The notes beneath the pieces are model-generated. The model was not told the DNA's origin. It saw only the letters and a program-made list of their open reading frames with translations, and did not search any database. Shown here in pieces: positions 8,086-15,129 of a stretch of 36,006 bases of DNA (position 1 is the first letter of the stretch; each line of letters opens with the position of its first letter). This stretch comes from Chitinophagales bacterium (lineage in GTDB: Bacteria > Bacteroidota > Bacteroidia > Chitinophagales > Chitinophagaceae): positions 1-36,006 of the forward strand of contig JAATFP010000069.1 in NCBI GenBank assembly GCA_015655125.1. Direction: 5' to 3'. A program made the position numbers and the translations under genes.

Positions 8086-8094
8086 TACCTTTGC
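8086..8094 (+). promoter_or_regulatory. TAnnTTTG promoter box for the EamA transporter
   Basis: TACCTTTGC ends 6 bases before the ATG at 8101. With the usual spacing of this promoter class the transcript would be leaderless or nearly so. The box begins 7 bases after the heptamer array. Confidence 0.7.
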
Positions 8095-8100
8095 GGCCAA

Positions 8101-8973
8101 ATGAAAAAAGCCTTCCTCCAGCTCCATCTCGCCGTTTTTTTAGCCGGATTCACGGCTGTTTTGGGCAAACTTATCTTGTTAAATGAGGGTATGCTCGTAT
8201 GGTGGCGCATGCTGATGACGGTCGTCATCCTTGGCGGCATTATGTTGTATAAAAAGCAATTGGAAAAGATATCATTTGCAGATATGCTCAAAACCGCCGG
8301 CGTGGGCCTGGTGATCGCGCTGCATTGGGTCAATTTTTATGCGAGTGTGAAATATTCCACCGTGTCGGTGGCGCTGGTGTGTTTTTCGGCCACGGGATTT
8401 TTTACCGCCATATTTGAGCCATTGCTGTTGCGTAAGCGAATCGTGGTGGCAGAACTGCTGCTCGGCATGCTGGCCATTTCGGGCATCTATGTCATTTTTG
8501 ACTTTCACCCGCAATATAAAACAGGGATCATCTTCGGCATTATCGCGGCGATGGGCAGCGCGTTGTTTCCGATCATGAACAAGCAATTGCTGAAGCGTTT
8601 TTCGCCGCGTACGCTTACTTTTTATGAAATGAGTGGCGGCTGGCTGTTGTTTTGCTTTGTATTGCCCGTTTATCTGTACGTCTTTCCTGCGGATTATTAT
8701 TTGCCTTCTACCGCCGATTGGGGCTGGCTGTTCATCCTGGCGGCGTTTTGCACGGTATTGTGTTTCGACCTGCAATTGAATGCATTGAAGCATATTTCGG
8801 CCTTCACGGCCAATCTTACTTATAACCTCGAGCCGGTATACGGAATTGTATTGGCGTTTATTTTCTTCGATGAAGGGAAAATGCTGAATAAATGGTTCTA
8901 TCTCGGGCTAGGATTAATTTTGACGGCGATCCTGCTGCAGATGATCCGAGTGCGTAGGGCAAATGTGTCCTGA
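8101..8973 (+). CDS. EamA/DMT family transporter
   Basis: This 290-residue hydrophobic protein appears to have about ten membrane helices in two repeated halves, the standard architecture of the drug/metabolite transporter superfamily (EamA type). The second half has the typical YNLEPVYGIVLAFIFFDEG stretch that ends family members. Substrates of these exporters and permeases cannot be predicted from sequence. The start MKKAFLQLHL at 8101 is chosen over an in-frame start at 8044, because the extra 19 residues would be encoded by the heptamer array and the promoter box. The stop lies inside a 25-bp duplicated hairpin motif, and the gene is convergent with osmC. Confidence 0.88.
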   Translation: MKKAFLQLHLAVFLAGFTAVLGKLILLNEGMLVWWRMLMTVVILGGIMLYKKQLEKISFADMLKTAGVGLVIALHWVNFYASVKYSTVSVALVCFSATGFFTAIFEPLLLRKRIVVAELLLGMLAISGIYVIFDFHPQYKTGIIFGIIAAMGSALFPIMNKQLLKRFSPRTLTFYEMSGGWLLFCFVLPVYLYVFPADYYLPSTADWGWLFILAAFCTVLCFDLQLNALKHISAFTANLTYNLEPVYGIVLAFIFFDEGKMLNKWFYLGLGLILTAILLQMIRVRRANVS

Positions 8974-9014
8974 AGCTCTGGTTTCGGGTGTATCCTGAAG
9001 CTCTGGCTTCGGGC
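8968..9014. repeat. Two 22-bp direct repeats, each forming a small hairpin
   Basis: Copies at 8968-8989 and 8993-9014 (beginning TCCTGAAGCTCTGG) differ at only a base or two and are spaced 25 bp apart. Each can fold as a GAAGC/GCTTC stem with a TCTG loop. The first copy includes the stop codon of the EamA gene. Confidence 0.75.
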
Positions 9015-9041
9015 TAAAATATTTATGCGAACTTTTTTGTG

Positions 9042-9086
9042 ATCTGGCTGTAGGAAAGTGCAACAGGCACTTTCCTACAGCCAGAT
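9042..9086. repeat. Perfect 20-bp inverted repeat at the end of the OsmC gene
   Basis: ATCTGGCTGTAGGAAAGTGC (9042-9061) and its exact reverse complement (9067-9086) flank a 5-base loop. The right arm contains the OsmC stop codon and the codons for its last residues. Neither side has a strong T-run, so it is not a textbook terminator, though it may protect or end the convergent transcripts. Confidence 0.9.
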
Positions 9087-9491
9087 AATTTCAGTATCCA
9101 CTTTTGCAAAATGCCTGAACATCGCCATCACGCCACAATATTTATCTTCCGACAAATGAACGGCTTTTTCCATTTTTGCGTGATCGGCTTCTGCTAACTT
9201 TATTTTGTAGGTAATTTTCACTTTATCGTAGATCCGTGGGTGTTCTTCGGTAAGCGATGCGTCTACATCCATGGTAAAATTGCTGAAAGAAACTTTCATT
9301 TTATTAAGGATCGACACTACGTCGATGCCGGTACACCCGGCGAGGCTGGTGAGCATGAGCTTTTTAGGGCCGGGGCCACTATCGATGCCCCCATCGGTCG
9401 GGCTTGCATCCATGACGATTTTGTGGTCGCCTATTTCGGCGTTGAAAGCCATCCCGCCGGTAAATTTTGTGGTAATATGATGCGTTGCCAT
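9075..9491 (-). CDS. OsmC/Ohr family peroxiredoxin-like protein
   Basis: The protein has 138 residues, normal for the OsmC family of thiol-dependent organic hydroperoxide reductases. Both family cysteines are visible: Cys53 in LAGCTGID and Cys119 in DKYCGVMAMF. PTDGGIDSGPGPKKL before the first cysteine is a typical OsmC loop. It is cytosolic, with no signal peptide. Conservation of the two cysteines supports a redox role, but the group also contains proteins of unknown substrate, so peroxide reduction is inferred from the family. The gene stands alone on the minus strand, convergent with the EamA transporter, and its last codons form one arm of a perfect 20-bp inverted repeat. Confidence 0.9.
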   Translation of the reverse strand: MATHHITTKFTGGMAFNAEIGDHKIVMDASPTDGGIDSGPGPKKLMLTSLAGCTGIDVVSILNKMKVSFSNFTMDVDASLTEEHPRIYDKVKITYKIKLAEADHAKMEKAVHLSEDKYCGVMAMFRHFAKVDTEIIWL

Positions 9492-9597
9492 AAAAATATT
9501 TAGCTGTAATTTGCGTGTAAAAAAGGAGATTGAAGGCTATTTGTACCCATTTTCTAAAATAATTGAGTTTTGTTAGTTGTATATAAACAAAATTCAT

Positions 9598-9606
9598 TAC
9601 TTTTGC
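9598..9606 (+). promoter_or_regulatory. Promoter of the rpmB-rpmG-DUF4295 operon
   Basis: TACTTTTGC matches the TAnnTTTG -7 consensus, and a TTG about 18 bases upstream fits the -33 element. The leader to the rpmB ATG is short (under 20 bases). Confidence 0.7.
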
Positions 9607-9625
9607 CGTCCAAAATTTTAGGACA

Positions 9626-9862
9626 ATGGCTAGAGTATGTCAACTTACAGGAAAGAGACCAATTACAGGTAATAAGGTATCGCATTCCAACATCAAAACA
9701 AAACGCAGGTTCTTACCAAATTTGCAAACCAAGCGTTACTTCCTGGCGGAAGAAGATACATGGGTAACTATGAAGGTTTCTTCTGAAGCTATCAGAACCA
9801 TCAATAAAAATGGTTTATATTCAGTAGTGAAAGAAATGCGTGCCGCAGGCGTGAAAATCTAA
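9626..9862 (+). CDS. rpmB: 50S ribosomal protein bL28
   Basis: This 78-residue basic protein has the bL28 start MARVCQLTGKRPITGN and the family pattern of conserved SNIKTKRRFLPNL and AIRTI segments. It is a structural component of the large ribosomal subunit. It is the first gene of a three-gene ribosomal operon (27 bp to rpmG) with a clear TACTTTTGC promoter and a terminator after the third gene. Length and sequence are normal. Confidence 0.97.
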   Translation: MARVCQLTGKRPITGNKVSHSNIKTKRRFLPNLQTKRYFLAEEDTWVTMKVSSEAIRTINKNGLYSVVKEMRAAGVKI

Positions 9863-9889
9863 TTAATGCGTTTTTAAAATAAATTTACA

Positions 9890-10072
9890 ATGGCAAAGAA
9901 AGGAAACAGGGTACAGGTAATTCTGGAATGTACGGAGCATAAGACCAGCGGTCAGCCAGGTACAAGTCGTTATATCTCTACCAAAAACAAAAAGAACACT
10001 CCTGAACGTCTGGAGTTAAAGAAATTTAACCCGATCCTGAAAAGAGTAACTGTTCACAAAGAAATCAAGTAA
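9890..10072 (+). CDS. rpmG: 50S ribosomal protein bL33 (zinc-free form)
   Basis: This 60-residue basic protein has the bL33 pattern ([31 protein letters not shown]). Zinc-binding bL33 proteins carry two CxxC pairs. Here only a single cysteine (in LEC) is present, so this is the zinc-independent (C-) type. It lies between rpmB and the DUF4295 gene. Confidence 0.96.
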   Translation: MAKKGNRVQVILECTEHKTSGQPGTSRYISTKNKKNTPERLELKKFNPILKRVTVHKEIK

Positions 10073-10081
10073 TTAATTCGT

Positions 10082-10098
10082 TGTTTGCCTGGCAAACA
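10082..10098. repeat. Short palindrome between rpmG and the DUF4295 gene
   Basis: TGTTTGCCTGGCAAACA is an 8-bp inverted repeat around one central base, starting 10 bases after the rpmG stop. It could form a short RNA hairpin or a protein site. Its position inside a ribosomal operon would suit a processing or autoregulatory site, but nothing else supports this. Confidence 0.4.
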
Positions 10099-10137
10099 CG
10101 CAGTTATTATATTATTACACCATCAAATTAATTTACA

Positions 10138-10308
10138 ATGGCAAAAGCAGCATCAAAGAACGCGAAGGTTAAGGATTTGAAGGCAGCAGCAGATGCGAAA
10201 AACTGGACCAAAGTGATCCGTACTGTTCGCAGCCCGAAAACAGGTGCTTACACTTTCAAGGAGTCTATCGTTCATAAAGACAAGATCAAAGAATTTTTAG
10301 GCAACTAA
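10138..10308 (+). CDS. DUF4295 protein, Bacteroidota-specific ribosomal protein (probably bL38)
   Basis: A 56-codon ORF starting MAKAASKNAKVKDLKAAADA and ending KIKEFLGN lies 65 bp after rpmG. The protein is small, very basic and matches the DUF4295 family, which accompanies rpmB and rpmG in Bacteroidota. As I recall, structural work on a Flavobacterium ribosome described an additional large-subunit protein, bL38, that corresponds to this family. I am confident of the family, less so of the name. An intrinsic terminator follows 26 bases after the stop. Confidence 0.9.
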   Translation: MAKAASKNAKVKDLKAAADAKNWTKVIRTVRSPKTGAYTFKESIVHKDKIKEFLGN

Positions 10309-10334
10309 GATTTTGATTCTTAATATATTAGTTC

Positions 10335-10366
10335 AAAAGCTGTCCCGGATATGGGATGGCTTTTTT
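10335..10366 (+). terminator. Intrinsic terminator of the ribosomal protein operon
   Basis: The stem pairs AAAAGC and TGTCCC with GGGATGGCTTTT around a short loop and is followed by a run of six T. It lies 26 bases after the DUF4295 stop. Confidence 0.88.
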
Positions 10367-10382
10367 AGTTTGGCTACTTACA

Positions 10383-10570
10383 TCTATGATCTCAGATGTA
10401 TGATCTATGATCTTTTTTAGATCGTTGAACCTTTTTTTAGTCCGGTCATTGCGAGCGCGGCGCGGCAATCTCCTGATGTATTCCGAAAACAAAATGAGAT
10501 TGCCGCGCCGCGCTCGCAATGACCGGACTGATGATGGAAAGATCATAGATCATACATCATAGATCACAGA
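10383..10570. repeat. Nested palindromic element: heptamer arrays around 34-bp perfect arms
   Basis: Outer layer: four heptamers (TCTATGA type, 10383-10410) mirrored by four TCATAGA-type heptamers at 10543-10570. Inner layer: 34-bp arms 10439-10472 and 10496-10529 are exact reverse complements, GC-rich, containing GTCATTGCGAGCGCGGCGCG, with a 23-base loop. The element fills the gap between the ribosomal operon terminator and the ftsY promoter. The inner core resembles 7979-8010, and the outer heptamer is shared with 1135-1227. It has the look of a REP or MITE-like element without coding capacity. Confidence 0.93.
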
Positions 10571-10576
10571 TTGTTT

Positions 10577-10585
10577 TACATTTGC
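10577..10585 (+). promoter_or_regulatory. TAnnTTTG promoter box for ftsY
   Basis: TACATTTGC lies 19 bases before the ftsY ATG and only 6 bases after the palindromic element, so the -33 region of this promoter falls inside the repeat. Confidence 0.65.
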
Positions 10586-10604
10586 ATCTTCTAAACCACA
10601 AAAC

Positions 10605-11573
10605 ATGGGTCTTTTTGACAAATTATTCGGTAAAAAGCAGCAGCAGGAAACAATCGATCAGGGGCTTACGAAGACCCGGGAAGGGTTTTTAGGAAAGATC
10701 ACCAAGGCTATTGCCGGTAAAAGCACCGTGGATGCCGAAGTGCTGGATAACCTGGAAGATGCGTTGGTAAGCGCCGACGTTGGCGTTGAAACTACCGTTC
10801 AGATCATCGACCTGCTGGAAAAACGGGTGGCGAAAGATAAATATCTCAATACTAATGAACTGAACAGCATCCTGAAGCAGGAAATCGAAAATATCCTTGT
10901 TTCGGCGCCGGAAGATAGTAGTTATGAAAATTATGAATTACCGAAGGGCCACTCGCCGCACATCATACTCGTTGTAGGTGTAAACGGAGTGGGGAAAACC
11001 ACCACCATCGGAAAACTCGCTCATAATTTTTCGCTTGCCGGAAAATCGGTATTGCTGGGCGCTGCTGATACCTTCCGGGCAGCGGCAGTTGACCAGTTGA
11101 CCATCTGGAGCGAACGGACGAAGGTTGATATCGTAAAAAAAGAAATGGGTAGCGACCCGGCATCAGTGGCCTACGATACAGTGATCAGCGGTGTTGCCAA
11201 AAAATCCGACGTGATTATCATTGATACTGCCGGCCGTTTACACAACAAACTTCATCTGATGGATGAGCTTACCAAAATAAAGCGCGTGATCCAGAAAGTG
11301 ATCCCGGAAGCGCCTCATGAGGTATTGCTGGTATTGGATGGCAGCACCGGGCAAAATGCATTGGAACAGGCAAAACATTTCACTGCTGCCACCGAAGTGA
11401 GCGCGCTGGCCATCACCAAACTGGACGGAACGGCTAAAGGAGGTGTTGTATTGGCCATTGCCAATCAATTCAAAATACCGGTAAAATTTATTGGAGTTGG
11501 CGAGCAGGCAACAGATCTGCTGGTATTTAATAAGCAACAATTTGTAAACGGATTGTTTAATCAACCGATTTAG
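10605..11573 (+). CDS. ftsY: Signal recognition particle receptor FtsY
   Basis: FtsY is the SRP-type GTPase that docks ribosome-nascent chain-SRP complexes at the membrane translocon. The 322-residue protein has an N-terminal helical N domain, then the G domain with GVNGVGKTTT (P-loop), DTFRAAAVDQL, DTAGRLH (G3) and TKLDGTAKGG (G4). The long acidic A domain of E. coli FtsY is absent, as is common outside Proteobacteria. MGLFDKLFGKK is a typical start, with basic and hydrophobic residues that could touch the membrane. It is transcribed alone from a promoter next to the palindromic element and ends in an intrinsic terminator. Confidence 0.97.
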   Translation: MGLFDKLFGKKQQQETIDQGLTKTREGFLGKITKAIAGKSTVDAEVLDNLEDALVSADVGVETTVQIIDLLEKRVAKDKYLNTNELNSILKQEIENILVSAPEDSSYENYELPKGHSPHIILVVGVNGVGKTTTIGKLAHNFSLAGKSVLLGAADTFRAAAVDQLTIWSERTKVDIVKKEMGSDPASVAYDTVISGVAKKSDVIIIDTAGRLHNKLHLMDELTKIKRVIQKVIPEAPHEVLLVLDGSTGQNALEQAKHFTAATEVSALAITKLDGTAKGGVVLAIANQFKIPVKFIGVGEQATDLLVFNKQQFVNGLFNQPI

Positions 11574-11652
11574 TAATTACGAATTATACACGCTAAAAGG
11601 TCCCTCATTTCAACGGGACTTTTTAAAAATCTTAGCTCTTAATTCATAATTA
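11574..11652. repeat. Inverted heptamer-type arms around the ftsY terminator
   Basis: The left arm TAATTACGAATTA (11574-11586) begins on the base after the ftsY stop codon and pairs with 11640-11652 at 12 of 13 positions. Both arms repeat AATT-type units with 7-bp spacing. The ftsY terminator hairpin lies in the spacer. Confidence 0.6.
11595..11625 (+). terminator. Intrinsic terminator of ftsY
   Basis: AAAAGGTCCC pairs with GGGACTTTTT around a 10-base loop and continues into a T-run, 22 bases after the ftsY stop. Confidence 0.88.
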
Positions 11653-11660
11653 AATAAAGA

Positions 11661-11970
11661 GGGGTCCCTAAGAATAAGGACCCCGTTTACCAAAACTAAC
11701 TGCTTATGAGAAATTCTTAATTGCTATTATTGAGATACAAATCTCCAACTATTTTGCATGAATCCCTGTTAATAAATAGCAAAGATTCTATTAAAGGGAC
11801 GTTAAGAAATTGTTTCGTGTTGAGGTTGCGCTTAGGATTTAGAGGAGTTAGGTTGAAGGCGTTATTATTTGAAATGTATAAAAAATAGCCAGCAATCTGC
11901 CGGCTATTTAATAAACTTTTTAAAGTTCTAAAATAATCTCCAAACCTGAGAACCATCTGAACGATTAATT
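11661..11970. other. Non-coding gap with two hairpins
   Basis: No convincing gene lies here. A GGGGTCC/GGACCCC hairpin (11661-11684) could be a weak minus-strand terminator. A strong terminator for the surE operon is at 11880-11909. An 85-codon minus-strand frame (11717-11974) exists, but it starts at GTG, reads through that terminator and has no recognisable protein features. Confidence 0.6.
11880..11909 (-). terminator. Intrinsic terminator of the surE operon
   Basis: On the minus strand the stem AAATAGCC/GGCTATTT is followed by further T residues, about 60 bases after the stop codon of the small membrane protein. Confidence 0.8.
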
Positions 11971-12273
11971 TCACGAGAATGTTTTCAGCAATAAAATCGC
12001 CACTCCGTAAGCACAGGTAAGTGCAAAAAGCCCTTTTGCCGTTTGATCCTTGCGACTATTGATGTATATGGTAAACAGCACAGCATTTACAAGTAAAGCG
12101 AGGCTGAGCGCAACCGAAATTGTACGATGGCCTTGTTCCCGATACATGTATTCAAATGTTGCAGCCAAAGTGAACGAAGAAAATTTGGTCAGCTTAAAAA
12201 TAAGTAACCCGATCAAAGGGCCTATAAAGCCCAGGATTGCCCCAAAAGCAAAGTTGTCTTTTTTAAAAATCAT
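11971..12273 (-). CDS. Small hypothetical membrane protein downstream of surE
   Basis: This 100-residue protein has three hydrophobic stretches (about residues 9-27, 52-70 and 80-97) and the cationic loop NSRKDQTAKG. I do not recognise a named family. Its ATG overlaps the surE stop codon (ATGA), which indicates translational coupling, and a terminator follows, so it is the last gene of a surE operon. The coupling makes a real gene likely. Function is unknown. Confidence 0.75.
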   Translation of the reverse strand: MIFKKDNFAFGAILGFIGPLIGLLIFKLTKFSSFTLAATFEYMYREQGHRTISVALSLALLVNAVLFTIYINSRKDQTAKGLFALTCAYGVAILLLKTFS

Positions 12274-13058
12274 TGGAAGAGTTTTGATTTTTCTAATTGT
12301 TTTTTTAATGCGTAATTTGTGAGGTCGAATTGTACCGGCACCACGCTTACATAATTATTTTTAAGCGCCCACACATCGGTATCTTTTCCCTTATCGAAAT
12401 TTTTAAACTCACCGGTGAGCCAGTAATATTTTTTACCGTGGGGGTCGAGCCGTTCGGAAAAATCCTCTTCATATTTTGCATAAGCCTGCTTGCATATTTT
12501 AATTCCTTTTATTTTTGCAGGCGGTGCGATGGGAATATTCACGTTAAGCAGGAAATGTTTATCAAGTTTTTTATTTAAAATGGCGCTTACCATTTTATGA
12601 ACGATTTCTTTTGACGCGGTAAAATCTGCTTCGTAGGAATAGTCAAGCAGAGAAAAGCCAATGCTTGGAATACCTTCGATAGCTGCTTCCATAGCTGCCG
12701 ACATTGTTCCGCTGTACAATACGTTGATGGAATGATTGGCGCCATGATTGATACCGCTCAAACAGATATCTGGCTTGCGGTGAAGGATCTTGTCAACAGC
12801 CAGCTTTACGCAATCCACCGGCGTTCCGCTTGTTTGCCAGGATTCAACATCCTCGCCGAATAAGTTAACCTTATTCATGCGTAATGGAAAACCGATCGTG
12901 ATCGCATGTCCCATTCCGCTCTGGGGGCTTTCCGGAGCTACCACTACTATTTTACCGAGTCCGCGCACCGCATCTACGAGGGCGCGTATGCCCGGACTTG
13001 TAATATCGTCATCATTGGTGATCAGTATGATCGGCAATATTTTTTTTCTGGTTGCCAT
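12270..13058 (-). CDS. surE: 5'/3'-nucleotidase SurE
   Basis: SurE is a metal-dependent phosphatase acting on nucleoside monophosphates and linked to survival in stationary phase. The 262-residue protein has the N-terminal metal site LITNDDD (Asp16, Asp17), Ser47 in APESPQSGMG and Asn104 in SGINHGAN, the four positions known as metal ligands in the family. The usual NDDG motif reads NDDD here, a conservative variant next to the ligands. The start MATRKK places the motif at the normal distance. The gene overlaps the next one by 4 bases, and the four-helix membrane protein gene lies directly upstream. Confidence 0.95.
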   Translation of the reverse strand: MATRKKILPIILITNDDDITSPGIRALVDAVRGLGKIVVVAPESPQSGMGHAITIGFPLRMNKVNLFGEDVESWQTSGTPVDCVKLAVDKILHRKPDICLSGINHGANHSINVLYSGTMSAAMEAAIEGIPSIGFSLLDYSYEADFTASKEIVHKMVSAILNKKLDKHFLLNVNIPIAPPAKIKGIKICKQAYAKYEEDFSERLDPHGKKYYWLTGEFKNFDKGKDTDVWALKNNYVSVVPVQFDLTNYALKKQLEKSKLFQ

Positions 13059-13069
13059 TATAATTTTTT

Positions 13070-13534
13070 TTAGTTATACCATCTTAACAAAGGTCTTGCA
13101 ACTTCCTGCCTGAACGGCCATGGAATGGAAATAAGAATGATGAGCAAACCAAGGCCGAAGAAGATTAGCATTTTTTTGTGCTTCGCTGATGACGTCGGTG
13201 CTTTTTTTACTGAAGCCCTTCCTATATGAACAAGTATCCACGCGAGTATCATCATGCCCGCATGCTCAACTGTAAAAAAACGATCATAGCTGTTTTTCAT
13301 CACCGCACCCATTCCGGACTTTACTTTATCAAACCATGAATTGGTAAAGAATAAGATCAGCCCAACCAGCAACTGTATGTCACAAAAGATCATAAATAAC
13401 AGGTTGCTTACATTGTCTGCAGACGAATAATTTCTTTTTCCGATCAGGCCGGTGAGCGCATTTAATACGGTCCATACGCCGAAGAACACCACGCCCCATC
13501 TCAGAATGTTGTGTAAGATCAAAACAACTTGCAT
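13070..13534 (-). CDS. Conserved four-helix membrane protein
   Basis: A 154-residue integral membrane protein with about four hydrophobic helices. Histidines sit at membrane-proximal positions in LHNILRWG (helix 1), VEHAGMM and ILVHIGRA (helix 3), and the end is IPWPFRQEVARPLLRWY. Such proteins are common in Bacteroidota and are sometimes labelled cytochrome B-like because of the paired histidines. Heme binding is a guess. The ATG at 13534 is preferred over an upstream TTG at 13552 because the TACTTTTGC promoter box (13549-13557 on the minus strand) overlaps that TTG. The stop is 11 bases before surE, so the two genes may be co-transcribed. Confidence 0.8.
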   Translation of the reverse strand: MQVVLILHNILRWGVVFFGVWTVLNALTGLIGKRNYSSADNVSNLLFMIFCDIQLLVGLILFFTNSWFDKVKSGMGAVMKNSYDRFFTVEHAGMMILAWILVHIGRASVKKAPTSSAKHKKMLIFFGLGLLIILISIPWPFRQEVARPLLRWYN

Positions 13535-13548
13535 AAAAAATATTTTTT

Positions 13549-13557
13549 GCAAAAGTA
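13549..13557 (-). promoter_or_regulatory. TAnnTTTG promoter box for the membrane protein-surE operon
   Basis: TACTTTTGC on the minus strand lies 15 bases upstream of the ATG at 13534. It is the only clear promoter for this gene and probably for surE. Confidence 0.65.
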
Positions 13558-13626
13558 GGATAAATTGATTTGGTGCCGCCTGAAGATTAAGCCGTAATAA
13601 ACAGCTGAAAAATATTTTTTTGATAA

Positions 13627-13663
13627 ACTAAAAATATTAGTATATTTGTGCTAATCAAATTAG
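13627..13663. promoter_or_regulatory. Two CTAA-N5-TTAG operators flanking the repressor's own promoter
   Basis: Site 1 is ACTAAAAATATTAGT (13627-13641) and site 2 is CTAATCAAATTAG (13651-13663). Both share CTAA-N5-TTAG, with centres 23 bp apart. The -7 box TATATTTG (13641-13648) lies between them and a TTG at 13620-13622 fits the -33 element. This is the layout of an autoregulated helix-turn-helix repressor. Confidence 0.7.
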
Positions 13664-13668
13664 TTGTC

Positions 13669-14424
13669 ATGTCACAAGCCGGATTAAATTTGAAATACCT
13701 GCGCAAGTTGCGCGGATGGACGCAGGAAGAATTTGCCAATAAGGTGAATATTAAAAGATCTTTGGTGGGCGCTTATGAAGAAGAACGCGCTGATCCGCGG
13801 CTGGATGTGCTGGAGATTGTGGCGGATATTTTCAAACTGAGTCTTGATGAATTATTATTGAAAGATCTCAGCAATCAGTCTGGCAGCTATCTTATGAAAC
13901 GCAGGCAGCAGAAGATGATGACAGCCGATCGCAATGTGATCCACTTTGTGCCGGTAAAAGCGGCTGCCGGCTACCTTGCCGGTTATGCCGACAGTGAATT
14001 TATTGATGAACTTAACACATTTACTTTACCGATGCTGGCCGGTGGCAACTATCGGGCTTTCGAGATCATCGGTGACAGTATGTTGCCTACGCCAAGCGGA
14101 AGCATTATCGTAGGCGAAAAAGTAACTGGTGGAATAGACGATGTAAAAACCAATGCCACCTACATCGTTGTGAGTCGCAATGAAGGTATTGTGTACAAAA
14201 GAATAGTGAAAAACAATAAGGTGAAGAACAAAGTGTCTTTGGTAAGTGATAATCCAACTTATCAGCCTTACCAGGTGAATACGGAAGACATCATAGAATT
14301 ATGGCAGGCACAGGTGATTATCGGGAAAGTGGCACAGCAGCAACGCTGGGACGTAAATTCCCTGGCCAGTTTGGTAAATAACCTGCAGGATCAGGTAAGT
14401 ACGTTGAAGAAGAAGATGAATTAA
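13669..14424 (+). CDS. LexA/CI-like repressor (HTH-XRE plus S24 peptidase)
   Basis: The 251-residue protein combines an XRE helix-turn-helix (about 5-65, LRKLRGWTQEEFANKVNI) with a peptidase S24 domain (about 90-225). The self-cleavage dyad is complete: Ser137 in IIGDSMLP and Lys177 in VYKRI. A likely cleavage bond is Ala100-Gly101 in KAAAGY. The C-terminus (VNNLQDQVSTLKKKMN) can form a coiled coil. Such proteins are repressors that cleave themselves after DNA damage or phage induction. No phage genes are nearby and ssb follows on the same strand, so a host stress role is plausible but not proven. The ATG at 13669 is chosen over GTG at 13648 because the GTG lies in the promoter. Two CTAA-N5-TTAG palindromes suggest autorepression. 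Confidence 0.9.
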   Translation: MSQAGLNLKYLRKLRGWTQEEFANKVNIKRSLVGAYEEERADPRLDVLEIVADIFKLSLDELLLKDLSNQSGSYLMKRRQQKMMTADRNVIHFVPVKAAAGYLAGYADSEFIDELNTFTLPMLAGGNYRAFEIIGDSMLPTPSGSIIVGEKVTGGIDDVKTNATYIVVSRNEGIVYKRIVKNNKVKNKVSLVSDNPTYQPYQVNTEDIIELWQAQVIIGKVAQQQRWDVNSLASLVNNLQDQVSTLKKKMN

Positions 14425-14469
14425 TGAATGGATAGAAAACCAGTGAAATTTTTAAAAAATAAGGCGGTA

Positions 14470-14585
14470 GATTTTACCCGTGAAAATCAGCAAAATCGAT
14501 AACTATTTTTTACGGATGACAATAAAGCTATCAGAACTGTTACATCTTCTGCTCGGCGGTTGCAGTGTGGAGTGTGGGTAAAATC
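14470..14585. repeat. Inverted repeat with AATC-type units upstream of ssb
   Basis: GATTTTACCC (14470-14479) and its complement GGGTAAAATC (14576-14585) bracket a 96-base spacer. Both flanks carry repeated AAAATC motifs, and a short period-7 stretch (GTGTGGA) lies at about 14563-14577. It resembles the other bracketed elements of the window but is more decayed. No gene is present between 14425 and 14671. Confidence 0.5.
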
Positions 14586-14671
14586 TGCGTAATCCTCAAA
14601 ATCCTGATCAAAATCTGTGATTAACTTTAGCGCAAAACCAGATACATCGATTAATAATTAAAAACAGAGTT

Positions 14672-15118
14672 ATGATTAAGTTACAGATCGTAGGCAACCT
14701 TGGAAAAGATTGCATCGTAAAAGAAATCAATGGTAAAAATGTGATTAATTTCAGCGTGGCGCATACAGAACGCTACAAAGATGCACAGGGAAATCAAAAG
14801 GAACGCACAACCTGGGTAGAATGTGCTTATTGGACCGATAGGACAGCAGTTTCAAACTATCTTAAAAAGGGGCAAATGGTGTATGCAGAAGGTTCACCTG
14901 AAGCAGATGCATATATGAATAAGGAAAACCAGGCAGCGGCCACTTTGCGCATGCGTGTACAAAGTCTGCAATTGCTTGGAAGCAGTAAAGACAACGCAGG
15001 CGAAGGCAGCAATGCCGGAAATGTTTCCAATGCAGGATATAACACCCAGCCTGTTGTAAGAACGCAACAGCAGCCAACTTCTCAGCCGGTTGCTTTAGAC
15101 GACGATCTGCCGTTCTAA
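14672..15118 (+). CDS. ssb: Single-stranded DNA-binding protein
   Basis: SSB coats single-stranded DNA in replication, repair and recombination. The 148-residue protein has an OB fold in the first 105 residues (NLGKDCIVKEINGKNVINFSV, then WVECAYW), a glutamine- and asparagine-rich linker and the acidic tip DDDLPF that recruits partner enzymes. All parts of a standard SSB are present. It lies about 250 bp after the LexA-like repressor, a suggestive neighbour, although no copy of the repressor's operator was seen directly before ssb. Confidence 0.96.
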   Translation: MIKLQIVGNLGKDCIVKEINGKNVINFSVAHTERYKDAQGNQKERTTWVECAYWTDRTAVSNYLKKGQMVYAEGSPEADAYMNKENQAAATLRMRVQSLQLLGSSKDNAGEGSNAGNVSNAGYNTQPVVRTQQQPTSQPVALDDDLPF

Positions 15119-15129
15119 ACCGATATTCA

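Noticed and set aside
8044..8100. 19-codon N-terminal extension of the EamA transporter
   Set aside because: The codons are made of heptamer repeat and the TACCTTTGC promoter box just before MKKAF.
11717..11974. 85-codon ORF on the minus strand after the small membrane protein
   Set aside because: It begins with GTG, crosses a strong terminator hairpin and has no protein features, although its GTGA overlap with the upstream stop looked tempting.
13627..13663. Same operator before ssb
   Set aside because: No CTAA-N5-TTAG site was seen between 14425 and 14671, so control of ssb by the repressor is not supported.
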